A stretch of 64,000 bases of DNA, from contig NC_044572.1 of NCBI RefSeq assembly GCF_901933205.1, forward strand, positions 22,716,501 to 22,780,500. The letters are read 5' to 3'. Both the position numbers and the translations under genes were made by a program. Origin of the DNA: Camarhynchus parvulus. Its lineage: Eukaryota > Chordata > Aves > Passeriformes > Thraupidae. Below, in pieces: positions 12,301 to 24,103 of this stretch (position 1 is the stretch's first letter; every line of letters begins with the position of its first letter). The notes under the pieces were generated by a model, which worked only from the letters and a program-made list of their open reading frames with translations, did not search any database and was not told where the DNA came from.

Positions 12301-15300
12301 ATTGCAGGAGAGAGCTTAGCAGCAGCCCTGGGGTGTTTCCATGTTCTGAACATGCATACCAATTGTGTGTGTGGCTGGGGGTCATGGGAAAACACAAGGA
12401 GTAAGCCACTTCCAGCACCTAGAGCACCTCGCCCTACGCACTGCTTGCTTCCTCTAAGACCTTTGGAGAAAGAATTGCTACTAGCAGGCTGTAGAACAAA
12501 TTAATATTCTCAACAATCCATTTTTGACAAGCAGCCTGCAGAGGAAAACACTGCCTTGTACTGTGTAGTCCTTCCTTTCTACTGTGAAGTTTTCACATAG
12601 TTTATGAAAATACCTGAATAGATGTTCAGATAAATATCAGATAAATGTTCAGATAAATATGGGAGGAAAATAGGCACAGCACTGACCTTGTGTCTTTCTA
12701 GTTTTGTTTCTTGTCATGTTACATGTTGTTTGTTTTTTCTGTGGGATACAGCTACTTCAAATACAGCTTATATCAGCTCTTGTATGATCATACCAGTTGG
12801 CAATGGAAGGTGAACAGGACTAGCCTGAGCTTCATTTTATGATTCCATTAGTGAATGGTAAAAACAAAGCAAGAAGACCCAAGTTCCACAGTGTTCCATG
12901 GAAATATCTTTTGTGGAAGGTTTAAGATGATTGCAGCACCTAGTATTTTCTGTCTTTCAGGTACACTGTAAAAGTCTGCTTTTTAAGTTTAATACTTGTT
13001 TGCATTGGAATTCAGTTAATTATGGATACTTTAGTGTCTCTTTGGAAGATGCGTATTAAAATGAAATGGAAGGGTAATTATGTTCGCTCTGTACTTGTCT
13101 ACACAAGGCTGAAAGTAGCTGTCAGTTTACTGAGAGGGTTGAAAATCACTGGTGATGCTTTGAGTTTGCATTTAGAGGGAGGGGCATAAAGAGAAGGATG
13201 TCTGGAGTTTAATTTTTGACTTAAAACAGGTATCTTATTGTATAGCTTTAGTCCTTTATTTGACTTCATTATCTCTAACATGAAAGATCATTTTTAAGCA
13301 TGGCATTGAGTAATGAGTCTTTTTCTATACATTCAATTATTTACAATTTCAAATACATGGTATATTTTTAGGTTAGATTTATATAATTTATAAATAATTT
13401 ATTTTAGAAGTTTATAAACAAATGCTAAGCAATAAGACCTAGTGTCAAGTATAAATTGATAGAAGGAAGAACAAAGAGAGAGGCCAGGGAAAGAAAGGAT
13501 GGCAGTTTATTTGTGAAGAACCAAGTATGGAAAATTATTATGTGAATTGTTAGTATTGGGAAAAATACTTCCTCATCTTATGGCAGTGGGGACAACTTGC
13601 ATGAGAAACCAAGATTTCAGCATGTATAAGATGGATTAATAGCAGCAGTGTTAAGAAACAACCAAGTCAGAAGACTGAAGTGACTTGAGCTGATCATCAT
13701 GTGAGATGTGGGTGGTACAGCAATTCTGGGTGGCTGATTCAGGGACTGCCTGTTCAGATCTGTGTCTGGTTCTTCTGGGTTGATGTGTACCTAAGCCTTA
13801 TTTCCTGAGCAAGGATTTAGTCGTGGGTGAAGTGATGCCGTCGTGGCTGCCTGTCAGAGTTTGAGTATTTCACTGATATTAATGGTTTTACCCATCAAAG
13901 TTAATTAGATGTTTGGTGGTTTGTTTTGAATAGCCTAGGGAAGTATCCTAAAGCCTTTCTGAGGTTTAAAGCCTACATAGCTTGATTTTGCACCATCCCC
14001 TTCTTAAAGCAGGTGCTTTCTGAATTCAGAACTGATTCACACATGCTGCTGAGGTTTCAGTAGCTGAAACTGCAGCAATGAGTCTTCATTACTTCAGACA
14101 GGACATGCAAAACAAGGAAGAAATGCCATTAGTACCACCTGTAATAAACCTGGTTTGAGCTCACAAACTATACAGTAGAAGGATTTAGCTTTATGTTGGC
14201 GAAGGCTGCTTTAAGCAGAATTTCTCTGTTCTCTTCCTGAGATCCCTTGCCCCATATAATATCTTCCTGTTATGTACCACAGAAAGGAGAAATCCTGTTA
14301 TCAGCTTACCTTTGTGGGTAAATTTGTCTCCTCTTTTTTCTGTTCTCTTCAGTGTCTCAATCCTGACTTTCTTCTTCTACATGAATTTCATTACCCTGAC
14401 TCTCCAGCCTCTGTTACTGCATTTTGGCTAGGTTGCTTTGTTTACTGTGCTGCCTGGGCTTAATAATGCAGGGTGATGTAAGGGACATGGGTGTCTCTAG
14501 GAAACAGTAGTGGAAGATTTGAGTCTGTCTGTCTTGTTTCATTTTTCTCATTGTGCTTTATCTGCATGCTTTCCCAGAAGTGCAATTGCTGGAAAAGGCC
14601 ACTTCAAACCTCAGCTCTGTAGGAAGCAGGATAATTGCTTCTGGGGACACACGGGGTCTGATTAGCAGTAGGAATTGTTTGGAGGTGGAATATGCATAGG
14701 GCAGATGGGATCTTTGGTGAATTAAGCTGTCAGTGCTTAACAGCTTTTTGCTGAATACGTGCAAATTGGAATCCGGCAGAAGTCACAACTTGTCTAACTG
14801 GGTTGAATTTTGACATGGGGTAGCAAAGGGTGCATTTTTAAAAAAAATTTTGTTAGAGGAACTGTTTTTTCCCAAATTCTATGTCTTTTCCTCAGGGTAT
14901 ATAGATCCTGGCTCATACTCATGAAGCATTTGTGTTTGTTTTATAAAATAAGCAAAATAGATCCTTCCTTTGTAATATAGGAAAACTATCTGAGAAAAGA
15001 TGGATTTTTTTCCATTTAAACATCTTTCATTTTTCCCCCCTTCACCTTTGCAAAAGGGAAGGAGAAATTGACTCATCAGACAGTTGGTTTATGTGAATAA
15101 TTTAAGTTTGGCAGTATTAGATACAGCCTTAAAAACGGTCTTATGGTCGGACAACATAAAAACCAATTTATATTTAGCACAATATTTTAATTTCTTCTCT
15201 GCATGGATGCCATGCTGGATTTTAGAAAGCAGTAGTTTTCACTTACGCTTGCTGTACATCTTAAGCAAAATAGTAATACACCTTTTTATCCTTTTAGAAT

Positions 15301-18300
15301 TATTAAATTGAATTAGTATTTCAAAGTATGTTCTGTGCAAAGCTACATTTTACAATTATGCTCCCTGCTTGAAAGCATTAAAGAGTGTTCCAGTGTAGTG
15401 TAGTTCCTTTTTTCTTATGTATAGATGAACACCTCAGTGTGAATGTGTGCATGTTTGTGGATGCTTTACTTCTAGCTAGAAAAGAAAAGTGTTTCTTTTT
15501 ATTGTCATGCATCTTATGTTCACACTAAATTCTGTTGATAAGAATTTGTGGTAAGTCTTATAGACACAGTGTATGTAAATACTTACAGATGAAGTGTAAC
15601 TAGAAAGATTTTATATAAATATATATATATAACTGCTAAGTGTGATTTTTTTTTAATTGTAATGTGATTACTAATACTAATGTAAAAAATGCTGATGTCC
15701 TTTTTGGATGTAATTTTAGTTTGTTTGCAGCTCAAAAGAGTCTGAGTGTACTTCTGATGCCTTTATTTCTTGTAGGAAACATGAAAGAAAACTGAAGCAT
15801 GATGAAATACGTAAGAAGTATGGTATGTATCATCTTGTTTTGATACTCTGCCTAAGTTGATTCCTTTTCCCTAACGATTGTTAAAACTCGCAGCAGAAAT
15901 ATCCTGCTTTATGAGCAGCAGAAGTAACCAAGCCCAATTTTCTGCTGATGCCTGTCTTCTGACACCTGATCTTAGCACGTTTATGCTCCTGTTCTCTTCC
16001 TGCACTGACTGTCCAACTGGGCAAGAAGGTAGTGTGCTTGGGATGGGCAATTAAATATATTGATTAAAATACGTGGTTTGTTCTGTCTGTTGCTAAGTAA
16101 GAAGACTGAATTTGGGGGCTTTTTTGTTTGTTACTGAATGTGATAAATCAACCTACTTGAACTTTGCTGCTGGACTCATGGCTGTTGAAGGAGGAGAGAC
16201 TGACTAGTAGATAGCAAGCTTTTTAAATCAAGCTTGAAAAAGAAGGGTGGAGGATGCAGCCTAATGTAGGGATAAATTATTTTTTTCTTTGTTTTTAAGT
16301 GGAGCTGTGGTCCAGTTGTAGAAGAATATCACATCACAAGACTGTAGGACCTGCTGTGTTGTGTAGGAGGCTCTTATTATGTAGGCTTGTCAGTGCTTGC
16401 ACTTTCCATTTGATTTGTTCATAGGGTTAACAGTACTGTGTATTCAGAGACAGATTTGCTAAAACTCTGCTGCATTTTTTATTATGCAAATTGCACTAAC
16501 GTCAGAAAAGGTGTTTCTAGGGGTCTGAACAATCACTCAAAGCTGTTAATTTTCATCCTCTTGTTAAACTGATTGGCAGAGTCTAGGAATGCCTTCATGA
16601 ATCTGCAGCCTGCCCTTTGCCTGATGCAGAAGTGATACAGACAAACTCTGTAGGGAATTCTCTGCCTGGAGAACATCTGTAAAAGAATGATCCTTTGCTG
16701 GAGTGGAGGAAAGCTACACTGTGAAGCTTGAGCTACTGAGGAAAGAATGTTGTAGAAACTGGAAGTAATTTTTGTTAAACATCAGTCAAGGAAGTTTTCT
16801 GTGGTATTTTACAGGAGAATTAACTCTGTATCTCAACCACAGTTCAGTTTCAAGAGTTGTTTGAGTGGTGACAACAATAACCCAGATGTGAAAAAAGCAA
16901 ACAAAATCCAAGCACAACATAAACAATACAGGCTTGTTGTCATTGTTTCTCCTTAGAAGAGACCTGACAGTCAATCTGAGCAAGTAGGAATCATTGGGAA
17001 AGATCTAGTGAAGAACTTAGGGCAACGGCTGCGTCCCCACAGTAACTTGGAGCACTCAGTGCAGATGGACCTTTGCATCTCTGGATGCAGCCAAGATGCA
17101 GGACCTGGGTGCAGAATTGCAGTTCCCATATCAGAGCCCTGCACTGGGGTTCAGGGATGTGAAAGCTGCATTCAGTTATGTTCTGCTTGTGAAACCAGTT
17201 CACTTGTCTCTGCATGGCCCTGCATTTCACTGAAGACAGTTGTCTGTTCAGTGCTTAACTTACAGAACTTTGTGGGGTTCTTTGCTGGATCTTGTTGGAG
17301 TACTTGAGTTCCCTGAAATTTAAAACTGTATAATGCAATGCTTTGAGAATATAGACATCAAATTCAATAAATCAAGTATTGTTTATAGCTATACTGTCCA
17401 CAGTCATAGGAGGGCTAGTGTCATTTTGCCTCCACTATCAATGAATAAATAAGAAACAAGTTCATACATTCATTGTGTTAGTGGAAAGTGTTCCTTCTGG
17501 TAAGAGGTCAGGCCTACTCACTTCTTCCTGCACTTATGTTTTGCAATGCAGCTTACCTGCACAAGATTGCAATTGGACTATAACACTTATTTTATTAGTA
17601 AACTTCCATATAAAGTTTATTGACAGGTTTGCTGTATTGCCTAAACAAAGATTAATTTATATTATCAGATATATCAATTTAAGGCCTGGAATGTCATGGT
17701 TAATTTTTGTTTTAAAGAAAAAAATTAACTCTCACATAGCATAATTAGCACATCCTTGAAGGATGTATGTAACTGAGGAAAAATTAAATACAAAATATGT
17801 ATAAATTTTGAAATTCAAAAATATAATTGCTGTTGACTATAAGGGTTGCATTCTGATAATAGACAAATGGTGGTCAGAATAATTCCGTGAGACTTGGATC
17901 TTCTGTCACATTTTTTACTGTCTAGAAAATACAGATGTTAGCATATTAAACATAATCTAATAAAAATTGCTGCAAATAATTATGGAGGCACTAGATTATT
18001 TTGCACTCCTACACACTGCAGAGAGGACTCTCAGTTAAGTAGGCATGGATGAGTGGCAGAATGACAATGACTTTGTTAACCTGACTGTAGATAAAGATGA
18101 TGATGCCCGAAAATGCAGTATTTGGTTGGCTTTAAGGGAATGCCTTTTCCCATTTCATCCCCAGCTTTCCATACCCCATTTAAATGGTAATTACACATTT
18201 ATAATGCACTGCAGGTGTCACTCTAGCCACAATCCTTTGGGAGCATTGGGAGCAATAGAGAGCTTTAGCAACCAGGAGTACGCACTTTCAATTGTTTCTT

Positions 18301-21300
18301 TGTTGCACAATTTTATAGTATTTTTCATTTGCTCACATATATGAATGCAATATGATTACACAAATTATATGTTGACTCTTAGGAAAAATTTAAAGTAGAA
18401 TTCAGAGTACTTCGCAGCTTGTGTAGTACACAAAGGAACTACAATTTCATTCCTGCTGCATTTGCTTCCATTGTGTGTTCAGTATAGCATTAGTGAGAAA
18501 CTGCTTTATTATTTATTTGTTTGAGGATTTTGCAAAGTATTAGTGAAAGGTTTTTTTTCATTTAATTTTTGCAAAATGATTATCATTTCATTGCTTTAGT
18601 TCTGCAAAGGTTTTGATTAGCTATTTTAATGATATGTAATCCTCTCTTGTTTATTTTATATAAGGCTTTGGTTTTTATATTCAGTAGTTTATGACAGTAA
18701 ATGTTTCTTCTGTTCAAGGTAGATACTTTGCCTTCACCTTCTTTAGTGTTCACCTTCTGAATGCAAGGCAGGAGAACCTGACATTGCCAAACACTGAAAG
18801 CTATTTAGTTTGTTTGTTAAGAATACAGTTGTTAATATGGGGGCTAGAAATAAAGAGGAAAAGTTTAATAAGGGGTGAAGATATGCAGCAAACTAGGGTT
18901 TTTTTTGTTGTTTCAGCCGGACACAGTCTCTTGTAAGTATTTCATTTGTTAATTCTGGTTTTGGGCGGTGTTGATATGTGATGAGAGTCAGATCTCAAAG
19001 TCTGGGAATATGCATAGTTAGTATACAATATAAATGAATATGCTGGAAAGAGATATTAATTTCTTCTGACCATTGTTTTGTCATTTCATATTTACTAATA
19101 TGCTTGATTATTTCCTATAAACTAATGAAAGATACTTGACAACTATACCTTTCAAATTTTTGAGTGTTTTGTAGATACTGCTAAGTAGCTCAAATACTAA
19201 CCTCAAAATGAGGGTAAATAGAAGTAAGAACTTTTAAGTGACCTGTGTGCCAATATTCAAGTTCACCAGTGACGTGCAGTGGACTTGATTGCAAACAAGG
19301 CTCCTGAAGATGCAAACATCTGGTTTCTCTGAACCCCTGAGGGTAAATGACAACTTGGGTAGTGGCTCTCATGTCAGACAGGAAACAGTGGAGAGACAAC
19401 TCCTGTCTGGTTCCAGGCAGCAGCAGAGCTTCAGCTGAACCAGACGTGCTGCCCCATTAGCACGGGCTGCCAGCTCCTCAGAGTGGCGCTGGCAGGGCAG
19501 CTGTGGCAGCTGACAGAAGGTTTTTGTCATGCTCCTTTTTTTGTATGTCTCCCCATATAGGTTTTGTCCACTTACTGATACTTCTTCAGTAAGAGTTGGT
19601 GCAAGTGATGAGCTGCTGTCTCACTCCTCTTACTTAAAGTAATCTTATGAAGTACTTAAAATTCTGAGGGTAAAAGAAATTTAAATGCTGGATGCAGGCT
19701 TGAGAGCAAGGCTGAAAGCAAAGTGTATCAGGTACTGTAACCCCTGGTTATCCTCATGTGGAAGGAGGGCTAGCCATTTCTCTTGGAGTCCTTTTTCCTG
19801 GGAGATCAATTTCTGAAGTCAGAGCCAAAAATATTCACACTGCATTGACCCATAGTTCTTAAAGCCTATTTAGTTTCAGTATTTTGTGATGAAACAGGTG
19901 AGAGTACTTTAAGTTAGGCATATTAATTCTTGATTGGTGTTGATTAGATCTGTTCATTCCTAAACATAATTCAGTAAAATTAAAGCAAGTACTACTGGGA
20001 ATGGCATATGCAGTGAGAAGTAAAAATGACACATTCACTTGAAATATGAGGATTAGTTTTCTAAAATGGCTTTTAGCTGAGTGTTTTGGGGCAGGGGAAG
20101 AGAAGAGTATATTCACTCCTCAGAATGATGTGGGAAAGGTTTATTAGGACTCTTACACAATCCTCTGGTTAATTTGAAATTGGCACTACTGGATGTAGAA
20201 AATCTTCTCCATTGGGTTTCAACTGTTTAGCTGTAAAGAACAGTATCTAGTGGTTTACTGTGCTGCTTTCAGACCTGTGAAGTGTTGAGTATGTGTCCTG
20301 AATGAAAGAGCAGAAAAAATACAATAAGCACTTGCCAGACTGTACAGAGAAAAGTCTGCAGGCTATGTTCATTTTGTCAGGGAATATGGTACCACCTCTT
20401 GCCACTCTGGAAAGCTTTTTGAAGTTAGGTGCATTTATTTGTAAATGGAACTTAATGAGTGCAGGGAGTTTATGCAGTGGCAATTGTAGTAATAGTGGTA
20501 ATTTCCAGTATTGATGCTGATTTTTGGTAAAAGTGTAAATGTGTTTTGTGTTTCAAAGGGGTGAAATACAGGAGTACTGCAATTTTTTTTTTATTGGACT
20601 ACTCTGTTGTGTTTCAGGTAATAAAATATATTAGGAGCCATATATCCTAACTGCCAAAGTATTAACAAGTCTGGAGGAAGGGTGGGAGTGGTGGGATTAA
20701 ATAAATGTTTCTTCTCTCTTTGGGTTGGGGTTATATTAATGCAGGAATATTACCTGAAGGCACTGAAGGTTGAATGGCAGGCCAAGGATAAGAGAGGATT
20801 TTTTATTGTGTATTAGTTTACTTGGCAGCAAAAATAGACACAGTGGACATCACAATTTCTTGTTTAAATGCATGAAAGGTAATACTAAAATCTGAGAAGT
20901 AACCACTTTCTAGAAGCCTAAAAATATAAAAATTTCAAAATCTGAAAATATTGTAGATTATTTTTTGCAGTTATATCATCTAAGCACATTCTTGTTAAAC
21001 AAATGCTTAATTTTTATTTATTTATTTTTTTCAAAAACAATTATAGAAATGTATAGTACCTCTGTTATAAGGTACTACACCAGGTAAATGGACTATATGT
21101 CATGTTACCTGGCTGAAGCTTTAAAAAAGTTACTGTCTTACTCCTTGGACAAGTAAGGGTCATATATATGAGGGATAGATTGGATATTAACATTTTGCAA
21201 GTTGACTGCTTGTAATCTTGTTTATTTGAGTGATTATAGGACTTTTCATATTTATTCTTTATTCCAAATATTTACTGTTCCCTATCAGGTAGTTAGTGGC

Positions 21301-22612
21301 AGTAACTGATACAGTAATCAGCCCTGAGCAGTTGTGCAGCTTGACTGGCATCTTAAAATAACCTGGCAGTTCAAAGGAAGCTCACCAACTGCACAAGGTA
21401 GGCAATAGTGTAGTCTGCCTCCAGCACCATTAGGTTTTGACTTCCAGATAAAACTGTCAGTGTTCAATATCTGTGTGCAGGTACATGTGGAAAGAGGTAT
21501 GGTGTGAAAAGGACTGAGAGGAGTTCTTACAAGGTTTGGCAGTTACTAGAATTTTTTTTTTTTCATTATTGTGAATCTGAACATTTGTGATTTAGAGTTG
21601 CTCAGCTGCACTGTCCTCTGTCTCCACACCTAGACAAATGAGCTATGGAAGAGTTCCTTTTTTCACATCAGTACAAAAATCTTGGCAGAAAACATAGCAA
21701 TAGTGTCCTCTCCTTTCACAACATAAGGTCAGCCTCTGCACTCTTATAGGACTCCTTTATTTTCAGTCTTCTGCCTACCCCAGGTTTAAAGTGTGGTTTA
21801 AAGTCTCTTTGAAGTTATTTTCTGTGTGAAACAGCAATTGCTCAGCTAAACCTATACAGAGGATGCTCTGCATATCCAGGCACTCAGCATAATTGGATGG
21901 CTTTGCAGTGCTTGCTGTGACAGTATTCCAGTATAAAGTCATTAAGAATCTTTGTGAGGGAAACATACTGTAACTTGGATTAAGTGATGCTCTTGTTCTG
22001 GTCCCTGGTGGTTTTAGTGCACATAAGAAGTGATCTTCATTTTTTCTTAGAGATTATTGTGCTGTTGCAGATAAGCTGTAAATGGCTGAATGTGACAGAT
22101 GGTTGGGGTGTAATTGAAGTAGAACTAAGTCAAAGTAGCAACATCTTACATTTTAAAAGGATGATGATCTTATAGTCACTTGCATTTATAAACTGGCCAC
22201 TCGGAATCTGTTCTTCTTGAGCCATCTCTATACTTGGATTTTTTTCAGCTTGAGTCTCACAAGTGCATTTTTTGGGGTATACCTCATAGACGAGAAATGG
22301 TTTTTCTGTAATAATTTTTCATAGAAAAATGTTCTCTCCCTGCTAAATCATGATATACTTATTTGTTATTATTGTCTGAGAAATAAGAGTGCTTAAGAAC
22401 ACTTTCAATTTATTATAATACTTGACTGTCTTGGTAATAGAGCAACTATTACAAGAATTGCCTTTTGGATTTGTTGCAGCAGTAGCAATAGCAGTGAAGT
22501 CAGTAACTCAGAGTTTTTCTGTAAAAAGAAAATGATAACTGTAGTCCCATTTTGTTTTACAGGTCTTCTCCAGGATTCTGATAACCCTTACAGCAGATTT
22601 GAGAATGAATGA
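219..22612 (+). CDS. PTTG1IP: PTTG1IP (PTTG1-interacting protein / PBF), complete, seven coding exons
   Basis: This gene encodes a 184-residue type I membrane glycoprotein; the human protein is about 180 residues. PTTG1IP binds securin (PTTG1), helps move it to the nucleus, and also cycles through vesicles and the plasma membrane. Joining the seven exons gives one frame from ATG 219 to TGA 22610-22612. Residues 1-24 form a signal peptide with a Leu-rich core. Residues 39-92 are a PSI-type domain with eight cysteines (40, 48, 51, 57, 60, 66, 81, 91). A membrane span covers about 97-115 and is followed by a Cys/Tyr cluster and a basic run at 124-131. A Glu/Arg/Lys coiled coil occupies 132-167, and NPYSRF near the C-terminus is a YxxPhi sorting signal. 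N-glycosylation sequons are NVS (54) and NNT (63). Start context is strong (G at -3 and +4). All introns are GT/AG and their phases agree. Diagnostic strings shared with mammals include CEECLKNVSCLWC, ARWGVCW and HDEIRKKYG. Confidence 0.96.
491..584 (+). repeat. 45-bp tandem duplication in the CpG island
   Basis: Two adjacent copies of a GC-rich 45-bp unit begin at about 491 and 536. They match almost perfectly and each contains an agcgccatgaggagag core. The duplication lies in the 5' part of PTTG1IP intron 1. The near identity suggests it arose recently, or that copy number varies. Confidence 0.95.
712..815 (-). mobile_element. CR1 LINE 3' end, antisense fragment
   Basis: The string cacagaatcgcaggatggg, followed by an attggaagagacc block and ctcaagcagggttatcctag, is the reverse complement of the typical CR1 3' tail. 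That tail normally reads 'CCTGCTTGAGCAGG...TTGGACCAGATGACC...' and then TTCTGTGA repeats. It is 5' truncated, as nearly all CR1 copies are. Confidence 0.8.
2479..2531 (+). CDS. PTTG1IP: PTTG1IP coding exon 2
   Basis: This 53-nt exon encodes residues 39-56 (ACSAFSQRSCEECLKNVS), the first part of the cysteine-rich PSI-type domain. It includes the conserved NVS glycosylation sequon. The acceptor is ttttctag, the donor is gtaagg, and the following intron is phase 0. Confidence 0.95.
2532..4875 (+). other. PTTG1IP: PTTG1IP intron 2
   Basis: A 2.3-kb intron. Apart from a degraded antisense CR1 tail near 3.63 kb I see only AT-rich unique sequence. It ends in a T-rich tract and cacag before exon 3. 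Confidence 0.85.
3625..3700 (-). mobile_element. Degraded CR1 3' end, antisense
   Basis: The block tggattagaagagacctcat, followed by gtcacctaatccagcttcct, resembles the antisense CR1 tail 'GGTTGGAAGGGACCT...TCATCYAGTCCAACC'. Substitutions are many, so this is an old copy. Confidence 0.55.
4876..4984 (+). CDS. PTTG1IP: PTTG1IP coding exon 3
   Basis: This 109-nt exon encodes residues 57-92, from CLWCYTNNTC to ARWGVCW, the second half of the PSI-type ectodomain with five of its eight cysteines. It adds an NNT sequon at residue 63. The donor is A|gtaggt. The split codon A|TA gives Ile93, where I recall Val in the human protein. Confidence 0.94.
6040..6612 (-). mobile_element. Decayed solo LTR of an avian endogenous retrovirus, antisense
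   Basis: Three landmarks occur in the same order as in the LTRs at 23331-23821 and, on the other strand, 36480-36991. They are: a start with ggctgactcctgccag; the block gattgagataaggacagttt in the middle; and, towards the end, tggtgtgttaccagcatgtt followed by gagctgctatgaagtaagtt. The purine-rich block aaaagggaaggaaaagg lies where the antisense U5 region is expected. No retroviral coding sequence flanks it. I can place it as an avian ERV LTR but not fix the family. Confidence 0.65.
6777..6803 (+). repeat. A27 homopolymer tract
   Basis: Twenty-seven consecutive adenines are followed by an A/C-rich run. No AATAAA signal lies in the 40 bases upstream, so nothing marks it as the end of a retrotransposed mRNA. 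Confidence 0.95.
7602..7716 (+). CDS. PTTG1IP: PTTG1IP coding exon 4 (transmembrane segment)
   Basis: This 115-nt exon encodes NFEALIIAMAVVAGL, the rest of the membrane span, a Cys/Tyr cluster that could be palmitoylated, and the basic stop-transfer run RRRSRRR. The phases are 1 in and 2 out, with donor gtaaac. Confidence 0.94.
7717..11236 (+). other. PTTG1IP: PTTG1IP intron 4
   Basis: A 3.5-kb AT-rich intron. The only structure I can point to is a short 38-bp-period tandem duplication near 10.47 kb. A 105-codon open frame at 9730-10047 shows no protein features and is best read as chance. Confidence 0.85.
10471..10530 (+). repeat. Short tandem duplication, period 38 bp
   Basis: The string ggcagttgtccatttacta occurs at 10471 and again at 10509 with identical sequence. 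The 38-bp step includes an attactaattagc linker. It is intronic with no evident role. Confidence 0.9.
11237..11302 (+). CDS. PTTG1IP: PTTG1IP coding exon 5 (coiled coil)
   Basis: This 66-nt exon encodes RLEEEEEQLARKREERRLQS and then LQ, the highly charged cytoplasmic helix. It corresponds to the EKAMREREERRIRQEERR part of the human tail. It is phase 2 on both sides, with acceptor tagcag and donor gtaagt. Confidence 0.92.
12622..12660 (+). repeat. 22-bp-period direct repeat
   Basis: The string atgttcagataaatat is present at 12622 and 12644, separated by cagata. It is a minor intronic duplication. Confidence 0.9.
15611..15632 (+). repeat. TA dinucleotide microsatellite
   Basis: An interrupted (TA)n run of about 22 bp lies 150 bp upstream of exon 6. 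Confidence 0.9.
15776..15822 (+). CDS. PTTG1IP: PTTG1IP coding exon 6
   Basis: This 47-nt exon encodes KHERKLKHDEIRKKY. The HDEIRKKYG string is shared with the mammalian protein and fixes the identity. The phases are 2 in and 1 out, with donor gtatgt. Confidence 0.95.
15823..22562 (+). other. PTTG1IP: PTTG1IP intron 6
   Basis: The largest intron of the gene, at 6.7 kb. It is AT-rich throughout. A slightly GC-richer patch at about 17.0-17.28 kb carries open frames on both strands but shows no domain or conserved protein. I see no recognisable repeat family. It ends with ttgttttacag. Confidence 0.85.
22563..22612 (+). CDS. PTTG1IP: PTTG1IP terminal coding exon 7
   Basis: The exon encodes GLLQDSDNPYSRFENE followed by TGA at 22610-22612. 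NPYSRF carries the YxxPhi-type sorting signal; the human counterpart, as I recall it, is NPYARF. The 3' UTR begins in this exon. Confidence 0.95.
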
Positions 22613-23330
22613 AGATGAGCACCTTCCACAAGAGCTGTACTCCAGAATCCAGGAAGACAGTTTGTTTTCATTAGCCCTTTGTGCTCTTTCACTTTTGTTT
22701 TTTTCTCTCCAAAGTGTTTTTTCCTGGTTGTAAAACTAGAAGCAGCTAAAGACTTTCTGAAATAACATGTTTCTATCTCCTACATGTATGGAACTAATTT
22801 TCTGTAAATGTTTTTTGTTGTTGAAATGTTCATTGAAGTTTAATCTTTCCTCTTCTTAAAATCTATATTTTATTACTTGACTTAGATGGTTAATAGTCAC
22901 AATAGTGTGATTTTGAGTTCAGTCTTAGCTGCTACTTAAAGCAGTTGTTCTTGTGTTCCTAAATAGAGATTTTTTTTAATATATATATTACAAAAAGCAA
23001 CATGGCAGCACAGCTCCACATAGCAGAAGTAGTTGATGAAAAATACATCATGCATATTCTTGTGGGTGGAGATTCTTTTGCCTGGAAAAGCATCTTCCAA
23101 GAGTGTAATGTGTAAGGGCTGACAGAGAGGAGCATATTTGTCTTTGAATAATTAAATTCAGTTGTGGGAATGTTAATATATACTTCAAATACAGTTAGCA
23201 AAATTGGAGGAGGGTTGATCTTGAAACAAACATAGTTAGGTGTTCCTAAATATAAGAAACATCAGCCGGTGTGAGCATTTTCTTCTGCAAATTTAATGTA
23301 TATTGAAAAAAAAAACAGTATAAAGTTGCC

Positions 23331-23821
23331 CAGATTCTGCAGTTTACTGGGGCTGACTCTGGCCTGCAGCTGAAGCACTGCCCAGCTGCTTCCTCCCTTC
23401 CCTGGGGGGATGCAGGAGAGAATGGGAACAGCAAAGGGTTGAGATAAAGACACAGTAAGAGAAGGAAAGGAGGGTAGAGAGAGCAAATTCTGCAAAGGCT
23501 ATTGCCACCTCCTAGAAGCAGACCTCTGCCCAGCCTCCCCTCCAGTTGTCTTGGTGAGCCTGGAATGGGGTCAGTTTGGATCAGTTTTGGCCAGCTGTGT
23601 CAGCTGTGTCCTCTCCCAGCTTCTTGCTCCCCCCTGGCCTAGTTGCTGGAGCAAGCAGAGTGGGGGGAAAAATAAAACCTTGATGCTGTGCAAGCAATGC
23701 TCAGCAAAAGCCAAAGCACTGGTGTGTTACCAGCACTATTCTTGCCACAAATCCAAAGCAAAGCAGCACCATAAGGGCTGCTATGAAGAAAGTTACCTCA
23801 GTCCCTGCCAGAGCCAGTACA
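23331..23821 (-). mobile_element. Antisense solo ERV LTR inside the PTTG1IP 3' UTR
   Basis: Reading the minus strand, the element starts with TGTACTGGCTCTGGCAGGGA and then gives a degenerate form of a common avian LTR start ('...GGGATAGAGTTAATTTTCTTCATAGTAGC...'). On the plus strand the other end carries actggggctgactctggcc and gggttgagataaagacac, the landmarks of the U5 end. Two related LTRs are at about 6040-6612 and 36480-36991. No gag, pol or env sequence adjoins it. On the plus strand it contributes an aataaa at 23671-23676. Confidence 0.75.
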
Positions 23822-24097
23822 ATAAGAAGGCAGTATTTTTTTAACCTTTTATTGTTCTTTTGATATTTCCATAATGTGGTTTATTTCCTGTCTTACTTTT
23901 CATAGAGGTGTTTCCTTGAGCACTTTTAGTAGCTTACCAGTATGATGTGACAAGCAAAGAGCTCTTCTGTCCCCCCAGTCTAATTGTATGTTCTTGTTTA
24001 TTCTGCACCCTTTAAATCACCTCCCTTGCTGTTTATTATCTGTTAAACAAATGTACAGTATTGAAGATGTTTGTGGTATTTTTGTCCACATTCCTAA

Positions 24098-24103
24098 AAT
24101 AAA
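24098..24103 (+). terminator. PTTG1IP: Polyadenylation signal of PTTG1IP
   Basis: A canonical AATAAA is followed within 25-45 bases by a T/G-rich stretch (ttctgtttacttctgttg), the arrangement expected of a real 3' end. Confidence 0.75.

Larger units (their letters stand above)
11303..15775 (+). other. PTTG1IP: PTTG1IP intron 5
   Basis: A 4.5-kb AT-rich intron. It contains a 22-bp-period duplication at about 12622-12660 (atgttcagataaatat twice) and a TA microsatellite at 15611-15632. I recognise no transposable element or embedded gene. Confidence 0.85.
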
